Positions 45,708-52,759 of a stretch of 64,000 bases of DNA are shown here, piece after piece (the first letter of the stretch is position 1; each line of letters opens with the position of its first letter). The DNA comes from HGW-17 sp964516435 (GTDB taxonomy: Bacteria; Myxococcota_A; Polyangia; HGW-17), in contig CAZEZP010000076.1 of NCBI GenBank assembly GCA_964516435.1, positions 1 through 64,000 of the forward strand, in the 5' to 3' direction. Made by a program: the position numbers and the translations under genes. Below the pieces are notes generated by a model. That model was not told where the DNA came from, searched no databases, and worked only from the letters and a program-made list of their open reading frames with translations.

Positions 45708-46056
45708 CGTTTTCCCACGCGGTCTCCACGAGGGTGTCGTGCAGGATGTCCTCGTCCTTGGCCGTCCAGGCCACGCGCATGCGCACGACGGCCGTTTTCG
45801 CCTTCGCATCCGGCGTGATGCGGATGATCTCGATCGATGACAGGGAGATTTTCCGGGAAGCCGCATCCAGTTGGTCCACGAACGCGGCCCGGAAGGCGGG
45901 CGGCACGTAGTTCTTGGAGATTTCCCCGTTGAACCAGCGCAGTTGCTCATAGAACTGGAGCACGGACGGCTCCAGCGTGGCCAGCGTCTCCCGGCGCGGG
46001 GAAGCGCAGGAGAGCAGCAGCGCCATGGCTGCCGGCAGCAGCGCGATGCGGGTCAT
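45634..46056 (-). CDS. Small lipoprotein of unknown function
   Basis: A 140-aa lipoprotein (signal ending LLLSC). The ATG at 46056 overlaps the stop of the upstream gene (ATGA); a second ATG lies 18 bases further. The mature part looks like a small alpha+beta fold of the NTF2/DUF4878 kind: a helix FYEQLRWFNGEISKNY, then strands IEIIRITPDAKAKTAVVRMRV and NVNGNWYHTKARVV. The end (PLLFEK) overlaps the radical SAM gene by 74 bases tail-to-tail. It probably forms an operon with the next lipoprotein. Confidence 0.72.
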   Translation of the reverse strand: MTRIALLPAAMALLLSCASPRRETLATLEPSVLQFYEQLRWFNGEISKNYVPPAFRAAFVDQLDAASRKISLSSIEIIRITPDAKAKTAVVRMRVAWTAKDEDILHDTLVETAWENVNGNWYHTKARVVDGPPVPLLFEK

Positions 46057-46835
46057 GGCTGAAATTGGGCGCATGCTGTGGCGTCCCTGGTGACGTCGAG
46101 CTCCCAGGCGGGATTGGTGGGTCCGGCGCCCACGCGCACGTCGAGGGTGCCGCAATACTGCACGACGCCCTGATCGTCGCGGCCAGCCACCCGCAACGTG
46201 TAGTCGCCCGTGGGAATGTTCTGCACCGTGCGGTCGGGATAGCAGGCGCCCGTGTAGTCGGCCAGCGTCTGCCGGATGCCTTCCGGATCGTAGAGGGCGA
46301 CCTCCATGGCGGCCACGGGCGGATCGGCGCTGGCGCAGGCGGCCCCGCCCCACGTGAACTTGTACCACAGCGTTCCTGTGTAGGAGCGGAAGAAGGAGGC
46401 CAGGTCGAAATCCACCTCCTTGTCCTCGGGCGGATAGCCGTCGTTGGTGACGCGGTGGGTAACGGTCTTGACTGCGGTCAGCGGCTGGCTGGCGGCATCG
46501 AGCAGGGTCACCTGCACGGTGTAGGGCCCCACGGGAAACGGTTTGCACTTGTCGTCGGAGATGATGTACTCCATGTCCGAACAACCGACCTTGTTGGTGT
46601 GGATGAAATTCTCCGGTCCCGTGATGGAGATGGTCGCATAGGAGGCGCCCACGTCCAGGCAGGTGTCGAAACTGATCTCGCTGCCCAGGAAAGTGCGTTT
46701 GCCATTGATGGTCCATTTGGTGCGCATGCTCACAGGGACGTAGGTGGAGCCCCATCCGCAGGGCTTGCCGCCGCCATCGTCGCAGGCGGCTACGAGAAAC
46801 GCGATGCAGGAAATGGCAAATGCCTGGAATTTCAT
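46053..46835 (-). CDS. Lipoprotein of unknown function
   Basis: A 260-aa protein. The ATG at 46835 follows a GGGAG site and gives the signal MKFQAFAISCIAFLVAAC. The longer open frame that runs back through the minisatellite to 47504 was not used. The mature protein has several Cys and Ig/Fn3-like strands, including PVGPYTVQVTLLDAASQPLT, a GTLWYKFTWGG segment and TGDYTLRVAGRDDQGVVQYC, which resembles the PPC-type C-terminal domains of secreted proteins. Start-stop overlap with the next lipoprotein shows joint translation. The minisatellite lies just upstream. Confidence 0.72.
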   Translation of the reverse strand: MKFQAFAISCIAFLVAACDDGGGKPCGWGSTYVPVSMRTKWTINGKRTFLGSEISFDTCLDVGASYATISITGPENFIHTNKVGCSDMEYIISDDKCKPFPVGPYTVQVTLLDAASQPLTAVKTVTHRVTNDGYPPEDKEVDFDLASFFRSYTGTLWYKFTWGGAACASADPPVAAMEVALYDPEGIRQTLADYTGACYPDRTVQNIPTGDYTLRVAGRDDQGVVQYCGTLDVRVGAGPTNPAWELDVTRDATACAQFQP

Positions 46836-46955
46836 GAAACACTCCCGGTTTTTCTCCCGCGTGCCGCGGGCGCGCAGAACATAGCATGAAAGCCGTCTTC
46901 CGGCAACGCGCAATCGGGTTTTTCCAGCACGCGTCCGGCACTGGAGAGCCGGAAC

Positions 46956-47585
46956 GTTTCCGGAAAGGCGAAAAAGGGGTGCCGGAAAGTGGGAGTGGCG
47001 TCCGGAAAATGGGAAATGGTTCCTGATAGGTGGGGAAGCGGAACGGCCGTGGGGGAAAGCGGAACGGCCGTGTGGGAAAGCGGAACGGCCGTGTGGGGAA
47101 GCGGAACGGCCGTGGGGGAAAGCGGAACGGCCGTGGGGGAAAGCGGAACGGCCGTGTGGGGAACCGGAACGGCCGAGTGGGAAAGCGGAACGGCCGTGTG
47201 GGAAAGCGGAACGGCCATGTGGGAAAGCGGAACGGCCATGTGGGAAAGCGGAACGGCCGTGTGGGGAACCGGAACGGCCGTGTGGGGAACCGGAACGGCC
47301 GTGTGGGAAAGCGGAACGGTCGTGTGGGAAAGCGGAACGGCCATGTGGGAAAGCGGAACGGCCGTGTGGGAAAGCGGAACGGCCGTGTGGGAAAGCGGAA
47401 CGGCCGTGGGGGAAAGCGGAACGGCCATGTGGGAAAGCGGAACGGCCGTGTGGGGAACCGGAAGGCTTGGGGGGAAATGCGATGGGTCGGTTGGAAAATT
47501 CCACCTGCCGGTTGGAAAATTCATGCGGCCAGTCGGGAAATGTGATGGGTCGGTCGGAAAGCCGAAACTGGCGTCGGATTCGTTC
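46956..47585. repeat. 21-bp minisatellite, about 30 units (20 near-identical)
   Basis: The core (47040-47459) is 20 near-identical 21-bp units of consensus GGAACGGCCGTGTGGGAAA followed by GC. Differences are single bases, for example GTGGGGG, CCATG or GGGGAACC variants. On both sides the same 21-bp period continues in degraded form: four units before (46956-47039) and six after (47460-47585). Because 21 is a multiple of 3, at least four of the six frames stay open throughout (for example GTAVWES on plus, SAFPHGR on minus), giving spurious long frames. It fills the space between two minus-strand lipoprotein genes. Confidence 0.95.
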
Positions 47586-47592
47586 AAACCAT

Positions 47593-49047
47593 TTATTCCA
47601 GCAGGTTGGCGTCGTCGGTGACGGGCTTTCCGCCCCTGGTGCGCAGGTTCTTCTCGAATTTCGTCTTCGGGGCGCTCATGCCCAGGCGTTCCTTCAGTTT
47701 GGCCAGTTCCGCATCGGTGGAGCGGATTTTCTCCGCGCGCCGCACGAAGGCGGCCGCCCTGCGGCGATGCTCCAGGGCGCGGTCCATCCGCTCGGCGGCC
47801 AGCGCCAGGTGAATCCGGGCCAGCGCCACCAGGCTCGTGAAGGCTTCCTCGTCTCCCTGTCTGCGCACCACACGCCCGTGCACCGCGGCCGCCTCTTCCA
47901 GCCGCCCGGCCTTCTCCTGCAACTGGGCCAGCGTGAGGAGGAGATCCACGGCATCGGGATTTTCCGAAAGCCGCATGAAGGTTTCATGGGCGGATAGGGC
48001 TTTCGTGTACGCCTCTTTCCGGGCGTGCAGATCACGCAGACGGGCCCAGGCGGCCGCCAAAAACGGGTTGGCGGTGACGGCGGCCTCCAGGTGCTGCAGC
48101 GCTTCGGTATCGCGCTGCGCATGGAAGTAGATGTGTCCGAGCAGCATGTGGGCTTCGGGGTCGCCAGGCTCCAACTGGAGGGCGGCATTCAGTTCCATCA
48201 CGGCATCGGAGCGGTTGCCCAGCCGCAGATGGATCACGCCGCGCAGATAATGAAGGAGCGCGGCATTCGGGTACCTGGGCAGGAGTTTTTCCAGTTCATC
48301 CAGCGCGCCTGCGGGCTCCTCCACCTGCAGCAGCGTGCGGACCCTGTCCAGTTGCGGCAGCAATTCCGGCGGCACACGACGGCTCCACGCCAGGGCGGTC
48401 TCCACCAGGCGCCGGGCCGCGGCGATCCGGGCGAAAGAGGCATCGGCGATCAGGGGACGCAGGGTTTCCACCACTTTGTCGAGCCGGCCGAGCCCCACCA
48501 GGCAGCGGGCCATGGCCAGCCGCACGGCGGACGGTGGGACGGCGGGATCGCTCAGGGCGGATTCCAGAAGGGGCAACGCCTGGTCGAAGCGCTCGTCGAG
48601 CAGGTGGATCAAGGCCAGCCGGTACGCCGGCTCCCGGTCGGCGGACTTCGGGGTGGCGAGCGGCTCCAGGAGGCGTCGCGCCTCGGAGATCTCGTGCCGG
48701 TAGAAGTGGAACATGGCCCGCGCGTAAGGCCCGAACGGCGCTGGAAGGGATAGCGGTTTCCGGGGATTCTCCTCGCCGAGGCGCACGGAGCACAGGGCCG
48801 AGTAGCGCAGCCATTCCCATGCGGTGGCGCGCCGCCAGGAGGCGATGTTCGAGGTTCGCACTTCTGCGATTCTCTGGCAGGCCGCGCGGTCCCGGCGCAT
48901 CTGGAACGCGCCTCGTGCGTCCCGCACGGCGGCTTCCGGAGCCGGGCGCTGGCAGGCGGCCAGCAGCAGGAAGAGGGCGGCACCGATTCGGGCCAGAAGG
49001 GATCGTGCCGGAGAAAGCGGGGATCTCGTGTCGGTTCGGAAAGGCAT
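47593..49047 (-). CDS. TPR-containing lipoprotein
   Basis: A 484-aa protein. The ATG at 49047 gives a signal ending FLLLAAC; upstream in-frame ATGs would add about 80 non-signal residues. The mature part begins with a Cys pair-containing helical region, then TPR units from about 130 on: RLLEPLATPKSADREPAYRLALIHLL, EPGDPEAHMLLGHIYFHAQRDTEALQHLEAAVTANPF and KALSAHETFMRLSENPDAVDLLLTLAQLQEKAGR. It is predicted to be an envelope-anchored scaffold. It is divergent from the Cys-rich lipoprotein at 49238, and its 3' end abuts the minisatellite. Confidence 0.82.
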   Translation of the reverse strand: MPFRTDTRSPLSPARSLLARIGAALFLLLAACQRPAPEAAVRDARGAFQMRRDRAACQRIAEVRTSNIASWRRATAWEWLRYSALCSVRLGEENPRKPLSLPAPFGPYARAMFHFYRHEISEARRLLEPLATPKSADREPAYRLALIHLLDERFDQALPLLESALSDPAVPPSAVRLAMARCLVGLGRLDKVVETLRPLIADASFARIAAARRLVETALAWSRRVPPELLPQLDRVRTLLQVEEPAGALDELEKLLPRYPNAALLHYLRGVIHLRLGNRSDAVMELNAALQLEPGDPEAHMLLGHIYFHAQRDTEALQHLEAAVTANPFLAAAWARLRDLHARKEAYTKALSAHETFMRLSENPDAVDLLLTLAQLQEKAGRLEEAAAVHGRVVRRQGDEEAFTSLVALARIHLALAAERMDRALEHRRRAAAFVRRAEKIRSTDAELAKLKERLGMSAPKTKFEKNLRTRGGKPVTDDANLLE

Positions 49048-49185
49048 GGCGGCGGCAGGGGGTGTGAATGAAACTTTACACATCTGACGCGCAAAGGTAA
49101 CAAAAAGAAGTTTTTTGTGGTATGGTAAAATGCGAAATCGGCGGTAAATCGAACGCATGCCGTCCGATTCCCCTTGATTTTCGGC

Positions 49186-49201
49186 TTGGCATGCTACTTG
49201 C
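49186..49201 (+). promoter_or_regulatory. Candidate sigma-54 promoter
   Basis: TTGGCATGCTACTTGC has the -24 GG and -12 GC exactly 10 bases apart and matches the TGGCA/TTGC core. The start would be near 49213, about 25 bases before the ATG at 49238, which has GGAGG. Sigma-54 promoters are common in myxobacteria-like genomes; no enhancer site was identified. Confidence 0.5.
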
Positions 49202-49237
49202 GAGATACCGGATGTCATTTGGACGCGGAGGTTCGCC

Positions 49238-50014
49238 ATGAGACACTCTTTCTTGGTTTTCGTGCTGGGTTCCCTCTTCCTCTTCACCTTGACTGGTTGC
49301 CCCGACAGGCGGGAACGCTGCCACGCCAGTTACTGTGACGATTCTGGCTGCTGGGCGTGCAGTTGCGACTATTGCTGGCCGGTGGACAACGAGCCGTGCG
49401 CCAACGGTGTCACGTGCGATGACGGCTACGTATGCACCGATTATGGCTGCGCGCACCTGTGCAACTACGATGCGGACTGCGGCGAGGGCGAGGTGTGCCT
49501 CGAATCCGGCTACTGCAGCCCCGAGGAGAGTCCGGAAACACCCTGCGCCACGGATGCCGACTGCGGCAACGGCACCATCTGCGAGCCCGATGCCAGCGGG
49601 CAATACGTCTGCGTGCCGGGCTGCAAGAGCAACGACGAGTGCCCGGAGGGCTTCGTCTGCACGTCCTGCGGTCGCTGCGCCCCCGAGGAGAATCCCGTCT
49701 GCGGCGATTCCAAGGTGTTCTGCTCCACCGACGAGGAGTGCGGCGTGAAGGTGTGCACCGCCGACTACAAGTGCGGGCTCGTGTGCGACGTGAACAATCC
49801 GGTGTGCCCCACGGGCCAGATCTGCAGCGAGGGCGAATGCATCGACGACCCGGCGCCCGCCAATCCGGAATGCGTGTTCTCCAGCCAGTGCGGCGCGGGC
49901 CACGTGTGCATCAACGCCTACTGCCATGCCACCTGCACCGACAGTTCCCAGTGCGGCTACGGCGAGTTCTGCGACCTGGGCGTGTGCAAGGCCGACTACC
50001 GCCCGCAGTTCTGA
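49238..50014 (+). CDS. Cys-rich lipoprotein with repeated disulfide modules
   Basis: A 258-aa protein with GGAGG before the ATG and lipobox FTLTGC. The mature part holds many Cys in repeated modules of the type C..D.DCG.G..C....C (CNYDADCGEGEVCLESGYC, CATDADCGNGTICEPDA, CKSNDECPEGFVCTSCGRC, CVFSSQCGAGHVCINAYC, CTDSSQCGYGEFCDLGVC). These resemble the Cys-rich DxxCG repeats of myxobacterial surface proteins, likely disulfide-linked. Function is unknown. It may be driven by the sigma-54-like site upstream. Confidence 0.8.
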   Translation: MRHSFLVFVLGSLFLFTLTGCPDRRERCHASYCDDSGCWACSCDYCWPVDNEPCANGVTCDDGYVCTDYGCAHLCNYDADCGEGEVCLESGYCSPEESPETPCATDADCGNGTICEPDASGQYVCVPGCKSNDECPEGFVCTSCGRCAPEENPVCGDSKVFCSTDEECGVKVCTADYKCGLVCDVNNPVCPTGQICSEGECIDDPAPANPECVFSSQCGAGHVCINAYCHATCTDSSQCGYGEFCDLGVCKADYRPQF

Positions 50015-50118
50015 TGTTTCCCGTCTGATTCATCTCCTGAATTTCTCCTTCGGAATCGCTACCGCCGGCTTTTCGAAATTCCCTCCGTCATCCCCTGCAC
50101 GTCCTCCCGGGTTCATGA

Positions 50119-50220
50119 CGCCGGGAGCGGGAACAGAGCCGGTCGCGCTTGCCGATGCCCACCTGCCACTGCATGGATTTCCCGCCGGTTGCGCCGGGAG
50201 CGGGAACAGAGCCGGTCGCG
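50119..50220. repeat. Two 29-bp direct repeats
   Basis: The same 29 bases beginning CGCCGGGAGCGGGAACAGAG occur at 50119-50147 and 50192-50220, 73 bases apart. They lie in the 331-base gap between the Cys-rich lipoprotein and phaR. Only these repeats and a short T7 run are seen there; no gene is evident. Confidence 0.8.
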
Positions 50221-50345
50221 CGGGTTTCCGGTTTTTTTGCGATGCGGACTGCATCCGGCATGCGTCCAGCGTGTCGTTTTCCATGCCCGTTCGTCGGGTT
50301 TTGTGATACAAAGGCGTGCCTGCGTTCGACAGGAATGGTGCTGCC

Positions 50346-50867
50346 ATGTCCAACGAAACCGGAGACATCAAGGCCCCCCGCCTCATCAAGCGCTATCCGA
50401 ACCGCAAGCTCTACGATACGGAGGAGAGCCGGTACATCACGCTGCGCACCCTTTCGGAACTGATCCGGTCCGGCGAGGAGGTGCAGATCGTGGACAACAT
50501 TTCGGGCGCCGACATCACGCACGAGATTCTGCTGCAGATCATCCGTACCGACGAGCGCAAGTGGAGCCTGTTCCCGATTTCGTCCCTGGTGGCGCTCATC
50601 CGGGGAGGGAATGCGCTCTCGAACATGCGCTCCGAAATCGACGCCCGCATGCAGGGAATTTCCGAGAAGGCCGACGTGCGCGTTCTTCTGGATTCCTTCC
50701 TGGCGCGCTTCGAGGAGTGGCAGTCGCGCGTGGAGAAGCAGATCCAGGCCCTCTGGGAAGTGCCGCACAACCTCGTGAACAAGGAACTGGAGGGCTTGCG
50801 GGAACGCATCGCCCAACTGGAGAAGAAGGTGGCCGATCTCAAGAAGGGAGAACGCGACAGGAAATGA
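50346..50867 (+). CDS. phaR: PhaR-type polyhydroxyalkanoate regulator
   Basis: A 173-aa cytoplasmic protein. The N-terminal DNA-binding domain of the PHB/PHA accumulation regulator family is plain (RLIKRYPNRKLYDTEESRY, then RTLSELIRSGEEVQIVDNISGADITHEILLQII). The C-terminal half is coiled coil (LRERIAQLEKKVADLKKG). In known cases PhaR represses phasin and PHA synthesis genes until PHA granules bind it. No phaC, phaP or phaZ gene is in the window. Its stop overlaps the next ATG (ATGA), so it is translated together with the PP2C-like gene. Confidence 0.9.
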   Translation: MSNETGDIKAPRLIKRYPNRKLYDTEESRYITLRTLSELIRSGEEVQIVDNISGADITHEILLQIIRTDERKWSLFPISSLVALIRGGNALSNMRSEIDARMQGISEKADVRVLLDSFLARFEEWQSRVEKQIQALWEVPHNLVNKELEGLRERIAQLEKKVADLKKGERDRK

Positions 50868-52111
50868 CGCGGGACGAGACCGTGCTGGAACAGGAAAAAA
50901 CCATGCGTTTTCAACTGGAATCGGCTGTGAGCAAACGGCAGATCAACGACATCCACGCGCCGGAGCGCAACCATCCGATCCATGACGCGGCGTCTGCCTT
51001 CAGTTATCGCGACGGCGACGACGACTGGTCGGTGGTGGTCACGCTCGACGGGGTGTCCGAATCCAAGAGCGCTGACGAGGACACCGTGCAGGTGAGCCGC
51101 GAACTGGCGTGGGATCTGGAAGTCTTCTGCCGCGACCAGAAACCCCGCGAAATCCACCGCATCGCACAGTGGTTTGCGGATTCCGTCTCCAATCCGGCCT
51201 ATCAGGGAAAGGGCGCGACCACCATCTCGCTTCTGCGTTTCCACCACCAGACGGGGGCCATCGACGGCCTCTCCGTGGGAGACAGCCCGGCGCTTCTGGC
51301 CGTGCGCACGAAGGCCGGCGAGCCGCCCCGGGCCCAGGTCCTCACGCCGCTGCACATCGTGGCCAACGATCCGGGGGCCATCACGCGCCAGTGGCGTTAC
51401 GGCCTGAAACTGGAGGTGACCGTGTTCGAGTGCGGCCTTCCGCAGCCTGCGCATCAGGTGTACCTGGTCACCATGAGCGACGGCTACACCAAACTCTCGG
51501 ATCGCGACACGCTCCGGCTCATGCACGACGACCTGCTGGATGCCACGGCCGCAGAATTTTTCCCCTACTTCACGAAGGTGTATCCGCCGCAGGCCATCCT
51601 GGAGAAATATCCGCGCCTGCAGCCGGATGCCGACGGTGCGGTCCCGTATTACCGCCTCGCGGAATGCGAGGGCATCTGGGACGCCCTGGCCGGCGTGTAC
51701 GAGACCGCCGACGAGGCCACGCGCCAGCAGATGGCCATCGTGGATTTCGACGTGGATCTGCTGTACCTGTATTACCGCAATCCCGAGGAGGCCGCGCGCC
51801 AGTTGGGCGTGCCCCGCGAAGAGATCGAGCATTCCTGCCATCCGGCGCTCTCCTGGATGCGCCACGCGGAATACAACCCCGCCAAGGACGAACGCGAACT
51901 GGAAGGCTACCTGCGGGAATACGTGCAGGCCACCGTGTTCACGCAGGGTTTTCTCGACATCATCACCGACGTGCGTTCCGCGGCCTTCGACAGGCCTTCC
52001 CTGCAGAAGCGCCTGCGGGACTTCGTCGAGGGGCTCGATCCCATCGGCGACGATTTCTCCATCGCCCTGCTGGAAGTGAACGTGTTTTCCGGCGCCGGAG
52101 GTGCTCCTTGA
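50864..52111 (+). CDS. PP2C-like protein phosphatase
   Basis: A 415-aa cytoplasmic protein. A divergent PP2C fold is indicated by DDDWSVVVTLDGVSESKSAD (first metal Asp), GKGATTISLLRF, LSVGDSPALL, YLVTMSDGYTKLSDRD (the SDG motif) and DDFSIALLEV near the C-terminus (the usual DN-x-T). The second Gly of DGxG is replaced, so activity may be altered. A roughly 150-residue helical insert lies between the SDG and final Asp segments. It starts four bases inside phaR and its stop overlaps the TTG of the adenosyltransferase. Serine/threonine phosphatases here could control PhaR, but that is inference. Confidence 0.72.
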   Translation: MTRDETVLEQEKTMRFQLESAVSKRQINDIHAPERNHPIHDAASAFSYRDGDDDWSVVVTLDGVSESKSADEDTVQVSRELAWDLEVFCRDQKPREIHRIAQWFADSVSNPAYQGKGATTISLLRFHHQTGAIDGLSVGDSPALLAVRTKAGEPPRAQVLTPLHIVANDPGAITRQWRYGLKLEVTVFECGLPQPAHQVYLVTMSDGYTKLSDRDTLRLMHDDLLDATAAEFFPYFTKVYPPQAILEKYPRLQPDADGAVPYYRLAECEGIWDALAGVYETADEATRQQMAIVDFDVDLLYLYYRNPEEAARQLGVPREEIEHSCHPALSWMRHAEYNPAKDERELEGYLREYVQATVFTQGFLDIITDVRSAAFDRPSLQKRLRDFVEGLDPIGDDFSIALLEVNVFSGAGGAP

Positions 52112-52656
52112 GTCCGCTCGTGACCGGCCGCGGCGACGGCGGCGTATCCGATTCACGCGACGGACGGCGCATTCCCAAGAGCGATCCGCGCCTGGAAGCC
52201 GTGGGCACGGTGGACGAACTTTCCTGCTTCGCCGGCCTGCTGCGCACCCACATGATGGCGAAGTGGCCGGACCGGGCCGTGCAGGTGCTGGAAATCCAGC
52301 AGGATCTCTACCGGCTCAACGCCGAACTGGCCACCGTGGATCCGTCACGGCTCGCCAGCCTGCGGCTTCTGGGTCCCGGCGATGTCAAAAAGTTGGAGCG
52401 ATGGATTTCGGGACTGGAGTCGCAGGTGGAACCGCCAAAGGCGTTCGTGCTTCCGGGCGGCGGCAATCCGGCCTCGGCGTCGGCCGACGTGTGCCGGGCC
52501 GTCTGCCGGCGGGCCGAGCGCCGTGTCGCCCGTTTCCTGTCCGTGCAGGCGACGGCCGATGGCGACACGTCCATTTTGGTGTACCTCAACCGCCTGTCCG
52601 ATTATTTCTTCGCGCTCGCGCTCTTTCTGGCGGATACCCGCGATCTGGCCGGCTGA
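52108..52656 (+). CDS. ATP:cob(I)alamin adenosyltransferase (PduO type)
   Basis: A 182-aa enzyme that makes adenosylcobalamin from cob(I)alamin and ATP. The N-terminal ATP-binding loop TGRGDGGVSD, the following KSDPRLEAVGTVDELSCFAG, and the C-terminal CRAVCRRAERRVARFL and LNRLSDYFFALALF are standard PduO-family motifs. The start is TTG 52108 in TTGA overlap with the upstream stop, preceded by GGAGG at good spacing; GTG 52120 is an alternative. It closes a three-gene coupled operon with phaR and the PP2C-like gene. No B12-dependent enzyme is adjacent. Confidence 0.92.
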   Translation: MSPLVTGRGDGGVSDSRDGRRIPKSDPRLEAVGTVDELSCFAGLLRTHMMAKWPDRAVQVLEIQQDLYRLNAELATVDPSRLASLRLLGPGDVKKLERWISGLESQVEPPKAFVLPGGGNPASASADVCRAVCRRAERRVARFLSVQATADGDTSILVYLNRLSDYFFALALFLADTRDLAG

Positions 52657-52662
52657 CGGCGA

Positions 52663-52710
52663 ACACCTCCCTTCCAGCCGGGAGGTGTCTCCAAACCTTT
52701 TTCAAACTTT
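52663..52710 (+). terminator. Rho-independent terminator after the phaR operon
   Basis: ACACCTCCC (52663-52671) and GGGAGGTGT (52680-52688) form a 9-bp stem with an 8-nt loop. A T-rich tail (ACCTTTTTC, about 52696-52704) follows shortly after. Confidence 0.75.
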
Positions 52711-52759
52711 TCAATTTTCATTTTTGTGACAAGATATCATCTGCGATCGGGAGAGGACC

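Noticed and set aside
46053..47504. A 483-codon minus-strand frame joining the minisatellite to the lipoprotein
   Set aside because: The internal ATG at 46835 has a ribosome site and a proper lipoprotein signal. The repeat stays open in several frames because its unit is 21 bases.
46989..47621. Plus-strand frames encoding GTAVWES or KRNGRVG repeats
   Set aside because: They have no ribosome site and arise from the 21-bp unit length, and the same DNA is open on the other strand.
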